A DNA stretch of 16,664 nucleotides from NCBI GenBank assembly GCA_023387635.1, contig JAEWHU010000218.1:1-16664 (forward strand). Direction: 5' to 3'. The translations under genes and the position numbers were made by a program. Below the pieces are notes generated by a model, which did no database searches, was not told the DNA's origin, and saw nothing but the letters and a program-made list of their open reading frames with translations. Every line of letters begins with the position of its first letter. Position 1 is the first letter of the stretch. This document shows, piece by piece, positions 1 through 7,226 of this stretch. This DNA comes from Bacillota bacterium. Its GTDB lineage: Bacteria > Bacillota > Clostridia > Lachnospirales > Lachnospiraceae.

Positions 1-427
1 ACGTTATACCTTGTGATATAATAATACTCCCACATATAAGAATCACATTCTCTAAAACAAAACGTTTCCATACTTTACCTTTACTTAACCCCAATGCTAA
101 CAATACACCAATCTCATAACCTCTTCCGATACAGAAAATATAGTGAACGAAAGGAAGTATCAGAATACAGGAAGAAATTATAATTACTATTGCTGGTATA
201 AGCGACGATACTGTTATTTGCAGGGTACTAGTTAGAAGAGTTCTTTTCATGTCATCAATCAATCCTTCTTGAAGTAAAAAATTAAAATATGATTGGAGTT
301 TAGACGCTGTAAACAGAGTATTTATAAATAAATTTATAGTAGTAAATGCTGTACATAAAATTAATACATAGATTATGTTTCTGACAATATATTTATATAA
401 ACTTCCCCATACACTTAAAGCAGTCAC
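1..427 (-). CDS. FtsX-like ABC transporter permease, N-terminal part (cut by left edge)
   Basis: Reading the minus strand from a GTG at 427 gives an uninterrupted frame of about 142 codons to the window edge (VTALSVWGSLYKYIVRNIIY...). A GGAGG at 435-439 lies 7 bases upstream of the GTG; the in-register ATG at 429-427 is followed at once by TGA and cannot be used. A first membrane segment (about residues 11-34) is followed by a short outside loop, a second membrane segment (about 75-98) and the motif GYEIGVLLALGLSKGKVWKR. That motif matches the conserved cytoplasmic loop of FtsX/MacB permeases. The large extracytoplasmic domain typical of MacB is absent, because the FtsX core starts within about 75 residues. 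It follows the full-length permease by 13 bases, so the two are almost certainly translated together as the two membrane halves of one ABC exporter. The ATPase is not in the window and may lie beyond the left edge. Confidence 0.75.
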   Translation of the reverse strand, partial: MTALSVWGSLYKYIVRNIIYVLILCTAFTTINLFINTLFTASKLQSYFNFLLQEGLIDDMKRTLLTSTLQITVSSLIPAIVIIISSCILILPFVHYIFCIGRGYEIGVLLALGLSKGKVWKRFVLENVILICGSIIISQGIT

Positions 428-440
428 ATCCCTACCTCCA

Positions 441-1775
441 TTATAAATCATTCATAATTTGCATTGGCTCATTACGTGCAATATAGGATACACTTGCAGT
501 TCCTATCAGAACAGTAAATACAACAGACATTATAAAACCACATATTAATTCAAAAGAACTTAATGTGGCATGAAACTTATAGTCGAGAACTGTATTAGCT
601 ATTTCTACACTGATTCCAGCTGGATCATACCACATAACATTGTTAATATGATTTCTTTGGAAAAAGTATAAAAGTTCAGTTAATGAAATAAAAGTAAAGT
701 AGTATATAATACCTGCCACCAAAAGTGCTGTTATAGAAGTTATAAAGATTTCACAGGAAAGCAATCTTGCTGTGTTTTTTCTTGATAAACCTCTTGCTCG
801 CAATACACCAATATCGTAAATACGTGATTTAAAAATATGGAAAATTAAAAGTGAGAAAAAAATAGAACAGATAATTCCACTTATGATCAAGACCCATAGA
901 TAGCTATTTTCTATTCCATTTATAAGCTGTCGTTTAAACTGTATGGTCCCTAAGCTATCTAACATTGTAAAAGAAGTAGGAAGTATTCTATTAACACTCT
1001 CTCTAAAGCTATGTGTAGTTTGTTCATTAGACATATAATAAAAAGCTGTTTTATATTTAAGCCATCCTTCTGTATGATTCCCTCCTGTTACAGTTAATAT
1101 GTCATTACACCGAATAGAATCATTTCCTGCAAATGTCCTTGTACCAGTTTTTTTATCAATATCTGGTATTAAAAAATCAAATTCACTTCCAGTTTCTGAT
1201 GTTGCATTAGAATATAATCCAACAACTGTAAACTTTACATTTTTATTTTTCCATAATTGTAATATAAAGGTGCTACCAACAGTAAAATTATTTAACTGTG
1301 CAAGGTCAATGCTTATATTACACTCATCTGGGTTTCTTGCATAATTCCCTTCTACTAATATTCTTTTGCCAGATATAAATTCAAGAGATTTACTGATATC
1401 GGAGTAAGCTGCAAGGTTAAAGTTATCTCCTATGTATTCGATCATGGAAGGATAAGTAGGTTTTACAGTATCAGAGCTAGCATATATTTCTTCAAGAGTA
1501 TAGTAATCTATTACATAGTTGGACAAGGCATATTTTTTTGCCAATTCTTCGCTTATAACAGGTATCGAATTAGCATTGTAATAATCTGATTTTGTAGTTA
1601 TGGCTACTCCATAAATTTGTTCCTTAAAATCTTTGTCATAAGCGATTAATGCATTTTTACGTATGCTAAAAGCATATATAAGAATAAGTAGCAGTAATAC
1701 AAAAATAAAAAAAAGTGGGATATAATTTTTTTTATTTCGTAATATATTAATCCATGAATACTTGATAAAAAACAT
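441..1775 (-). CDS. FtsX/MacB-type ABC transporter permease
   Basis: A 444-residue membrane protein. Residues 19-37 form an N-terminal membrane anchor. Residues 40-285 form a soluble extracytoplasmic domain in the position of the MacB periplasmic core domain. Three further membrane segments follow (about 292-313, 342-364, 408-430). The loop between the second and third, YDIGVLRARGLSRKNTARLL (320-339), is the characteristic FtsX sequence, and the C-terminus NEPMQIMNDL is the usual family ending. The MacB fold is known from exporters or mechanotransmitters for peptides, antibiotics and lipoproteins, not importers. Start at 1775 is supported by an AGGTAGGTG site. A second FtsX-type permease gene follows 13 bases downstream. 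The small secreted protein gene at 2395-1943 lies just upstream, so export of or resistance to a peptide is possible but unproven. Confidence 0.88.
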   Translation of the reverse strand: MFFIKYSWINILRNKKNYIPLFFIFVLLLLILIYAFSIRKNALIAYDKDFKEQIYGVAITTKSDYYNANSIPVISEELAKKYALSNYVIDYYTLEEIYASSDTVKPTYPSMIEYIGDNFNLAAYSDISKSLEFISGKRILVEGNYARNPDECNISIDLAQLNNFTVGSTFILQLWKNKNVKFTVVGLYSNATSETGSEFDFLIPDIDKKTGTRTFAGNDSIRCNDILTVTGGNHTEGWLKYKTAFYYMSNEQTTHSFRESVNRILPTSFTMLDSLGTIQFKRQLINGIENSYLWVLIISGIICSIFFSLLIFHIFKSRIYDIGVLRARGLSRKNTARLLSCEIFITSITALLVAGIIYYFTFISLTELLYFFQRNHINNVMWYDPAGISVEIANTVLDYKFHATLSSFELICGFIMSVVFTVLIGTASVSYIARNEPMQIMNDL

Positions 1776-1801
1776 AATTCACCTACCTAACTTAATAAAA
1801 T

Positions 1802-1878
1802 TCCACGAAAATTCCTATGTAATTAGCGTTTCATCTTTATAAATGCTAATAAACATATTCTTATAGAATTTTCGTGGA
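1802..1878. repeat. 77-base snap-back (imperfect palindrome) element
   Basis: Outer arms TCCACGAAAATTC (1802-1814) and GAATTTTCGTGGA (1866-1878) are perfectly complementary over 13 bases and extend by four more pairs past a one-base bulge. Inside them a second pair of arms, ATTAGCGTTT (1822-1831) and AAATGCTAAT (1841-1850), complements with one G-U type mismatch. The element fills much of the 167-base gap between the secreted Cys-rich protein gene and the permease gene. There is no T-run after the stem in either direction, so it is not a typical intrinsic terminator. It may be a small mobile palindrome (MITE- or REP-like) or a folded leader RNA of the permease operon. Confidence 0.6.
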
Positions 1879-1942
1879 TATTAGACGATTCATTAGTAAT
1901 AGAAAAAATCTTTATAGGACAATATCATTGTACTAATAAGTA

Positions 1943-2395
1943 TTATGAGATTGGTTCTTGTATACTTGCTCCACAACTACATTTTAAAACCCTAAACTGT
2001 CTACCATTTTGAACAACGATACCTCCATAGATATTGAAAACATGCATGCGAGATGTTTCTACTTCTGTCTTTGTATCTACTTCTCCACAATCACATGTTC
2101 TTTTATAGTTTACTGCTTTGTACACACAATAACCTGGTCGTGAATTAACTTTTCCTGTTTCTGTCCAACTACTCCAACTATGTATTCCTAGCCAACAAAA
2201 AGCACCATATGGTTCAATAGTTGCATCATCATTTTCTGTGACAAGTTCTAAGGAACATAGTTCAGAATGAATATGTTCTTCAAGTAAAATACTTTCATTC
2301 ATAGCTCCTGCTTCTATTGTGGCAGCTATTACTCCTGGGGCACTGATTGTACTTATAAGTAGCGCTGATAATAATACTATTAATTTTTTCTTCAT
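1943..2395 (-). CDS. small secreted Cys-rich protein of unknown function
   Basis: A 150-residue protein starting MKKKLIVLLSALLISTISA, a clear Sec signal peptide likely cut near residues 24-25 (GVIAA/T). The mature part carries seven cysteines (47, 67, 90, 101, 103, 139, 141), including the two tight pairs CDCG (101-104) and CSCG (139-142), plus His41, His43, His72 and His118. This suggests a disulfide-stabilised or metal-binding fold outside the cell. I do not recognise a named family. A strong AAGGAGG lies just before ATG 2395. The gene lies between another small secreted protein gene and two FtsX-type permease genes in the same orientation, so it could be exported by or act with that transporter, as in some bacteriocin clusters; that is inference only. 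Confidence 0.75.
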   Translation of the reverse strand: MKKKLIVLLSALLISTISAPGVIAATIEAGAMNESILLEEHIHSELCSLELVTENDDATIEPYGAFCWLGIHSWSSWTETGKVNSRPGYCVYKAVNYKRTCDCGEVDTKTEVETSRMHVFNIYGGIVVQNGRQFRVLKCSCGASIQEPIS

Positions 2396-2509
2396 AGTTA
2401 TAACCTCCTTTTAGAATAATTAATATCTATTTCCTCCTAGATTATGATGCATTTAATTAATCATTGGAATCGCCTCTTCTTTCTTTTTAAAAGATAATAG
2501 ATGAAATTC

Positions 2510-2950
2510 TTAGTACTTCGCTTCACTACTTGTAACTGTTTGAGTTTCAAGTGAAGAACCGCTATAAGCCTTGATGGTTGCCTGCACACGATAAGAATAC
2601 CCTTTGCTCACGCTGTGAGTCTCACTCAAGCTTGTCCTATGGGAATCGCTTTGGGCAGTAAATGTTTTAATTGTAACCCAATTATTATTTTTATATTGTT
2701 GCAGATTTGCACTAATCTCTACACGAGTGGTTGTGCCTTGGTACCCATAAACTGAGCTACTTACAGTCGCAACACCCTTGGCGTCAATATAAATGCTTCC
2801 ATGTGCCTGAACAATATAGTCCATGTATGGTCTCACTGTAAACTCTGCTGTAGATGGTAATGGCATATTGAATTCAGCAGCGACTACCTGGGTGCTTACT
2901 GTGAATAAAATAAAACTACTAAGAACTAAAGATACAATTCTCTTCCTCAT
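2510..2950 (-). CDS. small secreted beta-rich protein (DUF6147-like), unknown function
   Basis: A 146-residue protein with a Sec signal peptide (MRKRIVSLVLSSFILFTVST, likely cut after Ala24 or Ala25). The mature part is rich in Thr, Ser and Val alternating with charged residues, as in a single beta-sandwich domain, and has no cysteine. The ending (GYSYRVQATIKAYSGSSLET, 117-136) resembles small secreted Firmicutes proteins that I recall as DUF6147; this assignment is from memory. It has an AAAGGAGGG ribosome-binding site before ATG 2950. It lies 81 bases after the anti-sigma gene with no visible terminator between. A possible ECF-type promoter (2988-3015) precedes it, so it may be a direct target of the adjacent sigma factor. 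Confidence 0.75.
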   Translation of the reverse strand: MRKRIVSLVLSSFILFTVSTQVVAAEFNMPLPSTAEFTVRPYMDYIVQAHGSIYIDAKGVATVSSSVYGYQGTTTRVEISANLQQYKNNNWVTIKTFTAQSDSHRTSLSETHSVSKGYSYRVQATIKAYSGSSLETQTVTSSEAKY

Positions 2951-2987
2951 AAAAAAACCCTCCTTTCTTTCATCTTTGATATAACAT

Positions 2988-3015
2988 TAACGAAAGAGAG
3001 AGGGGATTTGTGACA
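2988..3015 (-). promoter_or_regulatory. candidate ECF-sigma promoter (TGTCACA-N16-CGTTA)
   Basis: On the minus strand TGTCACA (3015-3009) and CGTTA (2992-2988) are separated by 16 bases and end 38 bases before ATG 2950. The CGTnA-like -10 and non-TTGACA -35 resemble ECF sigma promoters, and the motif pair was not seen in the other gene-start regions. It lies just downstream of the ECF sigma/anti-sigma pair. Assignment to that sigma factor is inference. Confidence 0.4.
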
Positions 3016-3031
3016 CTTAAAATTATATTTT

Positions 3032-3712
3032 TTATTTTTTTATAATACTTTCTGCCATTTTGATAAGTTCCAATTTATCAAGACTTCCTATTAAAGAATA
3101 TAGGGTGGATTTATCGTACCAGTATAACTGAGTTGTATTTTTGTTTACTAGTATATATACTGTTTGTTCTTCAATGATTATATTATCCTTATCCGCATTT
3201 TCAGAGTCAAATATAAACTCGCTTTGAGTAACAAGTCTTTGTGAAAAGTAAATTTCAGCACCAGCATCATTTTGGTAGATGACTATGTCTTCATATTGGT
3301 TATTTTCTAATTCAAATAAATAATAACCGTCTGGAACATATGTTAGTTCAATTGGAGTTAATATATCATAATCTGCATTGTCTTCACTATGGATAACAAC
3401 AGAAGTAAGTTTTTCCCATATCTCTATTGCATATTTAAAGAGTCGCACCCGATAAGCTTCTACACTCATGACCGCTCCAAAGGTCATTGATAGGACAATA
3501 CTAAGTATGACCACTGCTGTTTTCATTTGATGAACAAACTGTCTCATGGCAGGAGTACGTCTTTCATATTTCAGCAATACCTTCATCTTTCGTTGAAATT
3601 GCCATGAAAATTTATGGGAAAGTTCAGTTTCTAGAGGAATTCTCTTTAGCATCATCTCCTCTACTTTTGGCATATGGGTATAGAGAAATTCATCATTTAT
3701 AATCCTACTCAT
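3032..3712 (-). CDS. DUF4367 membrane-bound anti-sigma factor
   Basis: A 226-residue single-pass membrane protein. The basic cytoplasmic N-terminal part (1-62) is followed by one membrane segment (about 66-84) and an extracytoplasmic domain from about 120 onward. That domain contains ELTYVPDGYYLFE (122-134), YQNDAGAEIYFSQ (146-158), QLYWYD (195-200) and the C-terminal KLELIKMAESI (213-223), the pattern of DUF4367. Proteins of this build next to ECF genes are regarded as anti-sigma factors that hold the sigma factor at the membrane until a surface signal arrives. Its ATG overlaps the TGA of the sigma gene by 4 bases (ATGA), which implies translational coupling and a fixed ratio of the two proteins. 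The external signal cannot be read from the sequence. Confidence 0.85.
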   Translation of the reverse strand: MSRIINDEFLYTHMPKVEEMMLKRIPLETELSHKFSWQFQRKMKVLLKYERRTPAMRQFVHQMKTAVVILSIVLSMTFGAVMSVEAYRVRLFKYAIEIWEKLTSVVIHSEDNADYDILTPIELTYVPDGYYLFELENNQYEDIVIYQNDAGAEIYFSQRLVTQSEFIFDSENADKDNIIIEEQTVYILVNKNTTQLYWYDKSTLYSLIGSLDKLELIKMAESIIKK

Positions 3713-4242
3713 TTGGCTACACCTTCCCCTCCTAACAATTGTCTTAGTTTTTTCTTTGCCCTTGAAATACGCTTACGGACATTCTCGTCTGTAATGCCAA
3801 GAAAGGTAGCGATTTCAGCATCGCTATATCCTTGTGAATATTTCAAACGAAGAACCGTAGAGTAGTTTATCGGCAATCTTTCAATTGCACAAGATACCTC
3901 ATCTTTTTCATCCTGATTATGTAAAAATTCATCTGCTATGTACAGTTCCAATTCATCGAAAGAAAAAATATTATCCCTCTTACGTTTACGATATATATCT
4001 ATAGCAATATTTTCAACTATTACAACGAGAAATGCCTTTGTTTTATGACGATCGTTTTCATCTATTTTTTCTAAGCGGTCAATGATGCGTAAAAAAGCTT
4101 GATGTACAGCATCTTCAGCAGCATAAGTATCCTTTAAAATTCGGTTAGCAGCATAGTACATTGTCTGCTTATATCCTATGTATATTTTCTCAAATTTTCG
4201 TTTATCTTCTGATGAATCAATAATAGTTAAGTAAATTAGCAT
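3709..4242 (-). CDS. ECF-type RNA polymerase sigma factor (sigma-70 family)
   Basis: A 177-residue sigma factor. Region 2 spans about residues 11-88 (RILKDTYAAEDAVHQAFLRI for region 2.1-2.2, then AFLVVIVENIAIDIYRKRKR). Region 4 spans about 114-170 with the helix-turn-helix YSDAEIATFLGITDENVRKR (139-158) and the ending RAKKKLRQLL. The chosen start, ATG 4242 (MLIYLTIIDSSEDKRKFEKI), has a TGAGGAA site 8 bases upstream and matches how this clostridial sigma family usually begins. The frame stays open to an ATG at 4317 with its own weaker GAAGGCGAGG site, so a 25-residue longer product is possible. The gene heads the sigma/anti-sigma operon. A sigma-A promoter at 4424-4452 probably drives it, and an operator-like palindrome covers that -10 box. 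Confidence 0.88.
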   Translation of the reverse strand: MLIYLTIIDSSEDKRKFEKIYIGYKQTMYYAANRILKDTYAAEDAVHQAFLRIIDRLEKIDENDRHKTKAFLVVIVENIAIDIYRKRKRDNIFSFDELELYIADEFLHNQDEKDEVSCAIERLPINYSTVLRLKYSQGYSDAEIATFLGITDENVRKRISRAKKKLRQLLGGEGVAK

Positions 4243-4399
4243 AGAGTTTTCCTCAAAATAAATGATAAAAGGTATACTATCATTTATCCTTTCTGAACCA
4301 ATTCGGTTTTTGAACATTAATCCTCGCCTTCAAAGTAAAAAGAGAATGTTATTTGAAATATTAGTAAAGTAATACTATTTAAAACTAATACCGCATCAT

Positions 4400-4432
4400 G
4401 CATATGCTCAAACTTATAGTTTAAGCATATGC
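4400..4432. promoter_or_regulatory. palindromic operator candidate over the ECF sigma promoter
   Basis: GCATATGCTCAAAC (4400-4413) and GTTTAAGCATATGC (4419-4432) are inverted copies with one mismatch around a 5-base centre. Each arm contains the self-complementary GCATATGC. The predicted -10 box (4424-4429) lies inside the right arm and the expected start point near 4417 falls at the centre. Most of the palindrome would therefore not be transcribed as an intact hairpin, which favours a DNA-binding site for a dimeric regulator. Confidence 0.5.
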
Positions 4433-4452
4433 TTATGTTAATACATTGTCAA
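4424..4452 (-). promoter_or_regulatory. sigma-A promoter of the ECF sigma/anti-sigma operon
   Basis: On the minus strand a perfect TTGACA (4452-4447) is followed after 17 bases by TATGCT (4429-4424). The expected start near 4417 gives a leader of about 100 bases to ATG 4317 or about 175 bases to ATG 4242. This suggests transcription by the housekeeping sigma rather than only by the ECF factor itself. Confidence 0.6.
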
Positions 4453-4584
4453 TTATTATTTACAAATCTATCCATTTCTTAATGTTCTATTTTGTTTTCA
4501 GTTGAAATTTCTCTCAACTACTATCTCTATGTACTACTTCTAAACGTCCCTAAGATAACATCTAACTAGGAAGCTAAATGTATC

Positions 4585-4631
4585 ATAAAAGAAAGGACAT
4601 GAAATTTTTACATCTCATGTCCTTCTTTTAT
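4585..4631 (-). terminator. intrinsic terminator of the hydrolase gene
   Basis: ATAAAAGAAAGGACATGA (4585-4602) pairs with TCATGTCCTTCTTTTAT (4615-4631) with a single bulge around a 12-base loop. In the minus direction the stem ends in a T-rich tract. It lies 65 bases after the hydrolase stop codon and could also work in the other direction. Confidence 0.75.
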
Positions 4632-4695
4632 CACAAAACTCAATCAAAGCATTCAACCGAGGCAATTCCCCTGTTCTAGCTCCTTTTATCGTTTA

Positions 4696-5424
4696 TTATT
4701 TATCCATCTCACTAATAAATTGTTTCATAGCCTGTACCGTGATATATTGCTGTTCTTCTGCTGTAATTGTAGCATCTGGATCACCCTTTTGCTTACCGTA
4801 ATTACCAAACTGGGCATGGTTACCCCCTTCAATTACAACAATATTCTCGGTATAATCAATTTTCTCTTCCAGATTGGAGTTAAAGGTTCCGTATATTGTT
4901 AGAGCCTTGCTTGGTGGATAGTCTCCGTAGATGTATGCTCCCATCAATATAAGTCCTTTTATCTCTGCCTCATGCTCAGACGCAAATTTGCTTGCCATAG
5001 CTTCCCCCATGGAATGTCCTCCGATATACCAGTTGTTTATCTCAGGGAACTGTTCCATAACCTCTGCAGCTGCATCCTGATCAAATATAGCCATATTTGA
5101 TGGCATCTCAACTAATATGCAGGTAATGCCGCATTCTTGTTTGATCTGCTCAAGAATTGGTAAATAGGCAATGGCCTCTACTTTGGCACCCGGATAAAAT
5201 ATGAATCCTGTATCTGTTTCATCTGCAGGTGCTAATATCGTTAGATTATTCTTAACTTTAATAGTATCATCACTCTGTAGGATATCCAATGCCTCATCCT
5301 GCGCTTGGTAATAATCGGATGCCCAGATAAAAAAAGCTGATACCGATACTATCATGATGAGGAAAACCGTAATCAAGCTGATCCATAATTTTTTATGTTT
5401 TAGTTTAATATGTTTCGATTGCAT
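4696..5424 (-). CDS. membrane-anchored alpha/beta hydrolase
   Basis: A 242-residue protein. Residues 13-34 form an N-terminal membrane anchor after a Lys/His-rich start, placing the enzyme domain outside the cell. The domain begins GFIFYPGAKVEA (73-84), an oxyanion-region pattern of the Abhydrolase_5/dienelactone-hydrolase-like group. The nucleophile elbow is GGHSMGEA with Ser138, and the catalytic His is His203 in EGGNHAQFG. In relatives as I recall them, the elbow reads GHSLGG and an acid lies in a YGSEDG-like turn; here the elbow has Glu141 and the turn reads YGTFNSN (178-184), so the usual Asp seems to be Asn182, and the stretch before the His appears a few residues short. The substrate is unknown. 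It is transcribed alone from a good promoter (5465-5493) and ends in a strong terminator. Confidence 0.8.
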   Translation of the reverse strand: MQSKHIKLKHKKLWISLITVFLIMIVSVSAFFIWASDYYQAQDEALDILQSDDTIKVKNNLTILAPADETDTGFIFYPGAKVEAIAYLPILEQIKQECGITCILVEMPSNMAIFDQDAAAEVMEQFPEINNWYIGGHSMGEAMASKFASEHEAEIKGLILMGAYIYGDYPPSKALTIYGTFNSNLEEKIDYTENIVVIEGGNHAQFGNYGKQKGDPDATITAEEQQYITVQAMKQFISEMDK

Positions 5425-5464
5425 TATATCTCTCTTTCTTTGTTAGCTAGCATAGAATACATAT

Positions 5465-5493
5465 ATTTTAACGAACATGTCTTTTTTTGTAAA
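5465..5493 (-). promoter_or_regulatory. sigma-A promoter of the hydrolase gene
   Basis: On the minus strand TTTACA (5493-5488) is separated by exactly 17 bases from TAAAAT (5470-5465), about 40 bases before ATG 5424. An imperfect inverted repeat with arms at 5473-5493 and 5511-5525 overlaps the -35 side, which could be a regulator site. Confidence 0.55.
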
Positions 5494-5757
5494 GTACGTA
5501 TTTAATCTTTTTTACAAACGTGTTCATGATATGAAAGAGTCTGCTCACTATAGTTACCCTATTACACTGTTTCCACTATTTTACCATAAAAGGGTAATTT
5601 TCTCAATATACGCGATTATGGAAATATAAAGTCTTATTTTTTTGTATATTTCAACTATATATTGATTCTTGTGCTATCGCTCACTGGCTTATGAGGGTTG
5701 ATAACCTCTTTTAATAGCTTTATCTTGTATCTACTATAAATAATAATAGAATAAACC

Positions 5758-5786
5758 TTTTCTTATTCGACAGAATAGTGTAAAAT
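5758..5786 (+). promoter_or_regulatory. candidate promoter of the kinase/regulator/binding-protein operon
   Basis: TAAAAT (5781-5786) lies 29 bases before ATG 5816. A weak -35, TTTTCT (5758-5763), sits 17 bases upstream. The poor -35 suggests a weak or activator-dependent promoter. The ribosome-binding site AAAGAGGG (5803-5810) follows. Confidence 0.4.
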
Positions 5787-5815
5787 AATACAAAGAATCA
5801 CGAAAGAGGGACAAT

Positions 5816-7219
5816 ATGAAATCCGTTCGAAAAGAACTATGGCACAACAATTTTATACTAATTTTATGTATCTGTATTTTTATGATATCAAATACTGTAC
5901 TATACTTATTTTCTCAGTTAAAAAATGACCAGGTACTAAAAAATTATCAACAGATTAATGAACTGGTATTACTTAACAACAATCGTAAGATAAGTTTTAA
6001 GCTCTATTGTAAAAGCCTGGATAATAAGCTGCTACTTGATTATGAAGATGACCGTCAAATTTTAAATGAACATCTAGCTACTTTAGCTCCTAAAATGCAA
6101 TTTGATAACAACTCTAAAATGTATTATCGTATAATTCGCCAGGTAGTGGAGCATTCCCAGCAGATCTCAAAAAACTACATAGAAGGTATAGACACCAATA
6201 CTTCTGAAAATATTAATTATATTGATGAGGTAGATTTTGAGCTTGAAAGAAGTATCAATCAATTGATCAATCATTATCTTAAATATTTGAATATTGGATT
6301 TGAAGAACAAAGTACTCATTTAAAAAAACTTTTCTATCTTATGAATTTGACTATGCTTTTTACCTTCTTTTTTCTACTCATACAAAACTATCGCATAAGC
6401 GATAGAATTCTAAGCTCAATTAGGAAGCTTTCTATTGCTGCGACTAATATTGCAAATAAGAATTTTGAGGCACCAGATATTGAAGAACGTAATTTTCTAG
6501 AACTAAATCAGGTTTCTGGCACCTTTGACAATATGAAACATACCATTCGGGATATGATTATTGAATTAAAAGAAAACCATCAAATGAAAGAGCTACTTCA
6601 AGAAGCCAAAATCAAAGTATTGCAAATGCAGATCAATCCTCATTTCTTGTTTAATACATTAAGTCTTGTAGTTCGAAATATCCAGCTAGATGAAAAAGAG
6701 ACTTCGATTCAACTTATTCATTCTATTTCAAGAATTTTAAGAAGTAGTATAGAAGTCAATTCTCTTGCAATTCCTTTGGATGAAGAAATTGATTTACTAG
6801 AAGCTTATATTTACATACAGAAATTGCATCTACGGGGCAGAGTTACTTTTTATCTTGATGTAAGAAAATCTTTTGCAAGCGAAGAGTTTCTTATTCCTCC
6901 ACTGACTATTCAGCCGCTGGTTGAAAACAGTATTAAACATGGATTAAAAGACATGATAAAAGATGGTCGTGTAGAAATTCTTATCACAGAAAAATTAGAA
7001 TACATGGAGGTTGTAGTCAGTGATAATGGTATTGGTTTTCAGACAAACAAACCTAGTAATGAATGTGAGTATGGTATTCCTAAGACCTCTATTGGACTTA
7101 ACAATGTAAAAGAACGTTTAGCACTTTATTACAAAAATAATGATGTATTAAAGATTGAGCATATTGATAATATGACAAGAATAACTCTAAAATTATACCG
7201 AACTAAAAGTTGTTTGTAA
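5816..7219 (+). CDS. YesM-type sensor histidine kinase
   Basis: A 467-residue membrane kinase. Membrane segment 1 (about 13-35) and segment 2 (about 170-191) enclose an extracytoplasmic sensing region of about 135 residues that I do not recognise. A HAMP-like linker (about 192-245) and coiled helix (245-270) lead to the His_kinase domain (PF06580 type) with phosphoacceptor His276 in QMQINPHFLFN. The ATP-binding domain shows the N-box PLVENSIKHG (367-376), the G1 box DNGIGF (403-408) and the G2 box GLNNVKERL (427-435). All catalytic motifs are intact. It phosphorylates the response regulator encoded 102 bases downstream. YesM/YesN pairs usually control sugar or carbohydrate uptake and often lie next to a solute-binding protein; here that third gene is a TRAP-type protein, pointing instead to organic acids or uronates as the signal. 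Confidence 0.9.
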   Translation: MKSVRKELWHNNFILILCICIFMISNTVLYLFSQLKNDQVLKNYQQINELVLLNNNRKISFKLYCKSLDNKLLLDYEDDRQILNEHLATLAPKMQFDNNSKMYYRIIRQVVEHSQQISKNYIEGIDTNTSENINYIDEVDFELERSINQLINHYLKYLNIGFEEQSTHLKKLFYLMNLTMLFTFFFLLIQNYRISDRILSSIRKLSIAATNIANKNFEAPDIEERNFLELNQVSGTFDNMKHTIRDMIIELKENHQMKELLQEAKIKVLQMQINPHFLFNTLSLVVRNIQLDEKETSIQLIHSISRILRSSIEVNSLAIPLDEEIDLLEAYIYIQKLHLRGRVTFYLDVRKSFASEEFLIPPLTIQPLVENSIKHGLKDMIKDGRVEILITEKLEYMEVVVSDNGIGFQTNKPSNECEYGIPKTSIGLNNVKERLALYYKNNDVLKIEHIDNMTRITLKLYRTKSCL

Positions 7220-7226
7220 ATTAATT

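Larger units (their letters stand above)
4318..4695. other. intergenic region between ECF sigma gene and hydrolase gene
   Basis: This gene-free stretch holds the sigma operon promoter with its overlapping palindrome (4400-4452) and the hydrolase terminator (4585-4631). Between 4453 and 4584 it is AT-rich and I see no gene, repeat or RNA motif. No open frame with a ribosome-binding site is visible on either strand. Confidence 0.6.
5425..5815. other. divergent intergenic region between hydrolase and sensor kinase genes
   Basis: This region holds the two back-to-back promoters (minus 5465-5493, plus 5758-5786). An imperfect dyad overlaps the hydrolase promoter: TTTGTAAA (5486-5493) against TTTACAAA (5511-5518), with flanks GAACATG (5473-5479) and CGTGTTC (5519-5525). 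The rest (about 5530-5750) is AT-rich; I see no gene or convincing RNA structure there. Confidence 0.5.

Noticed and set aside
2431..2450. Second AGGAGGAA upstream of the Cys-rich protein gene, suggesting a leader peptide
   Set aside because: No ATG, GTG or TTG follows at a proper distance with an open frame; the nearer AAGGAGG serves ATG 2395.
4243..4317. Longer ECF sigma factor starting at 4317
   Set aside because: Not excluded, but the family normally begins at the MLIYL segment and 4242 has a well-spaced ribosome-binding site; the extra 25 residues match nothing recognised.
5690..5720. Hairpin GAGGGTTGATAACCTC followed by TTTTA as a terminator
   Set aside because: The stem needs a bulge and has only about six pairs, and no gene ends there on the plus strand.
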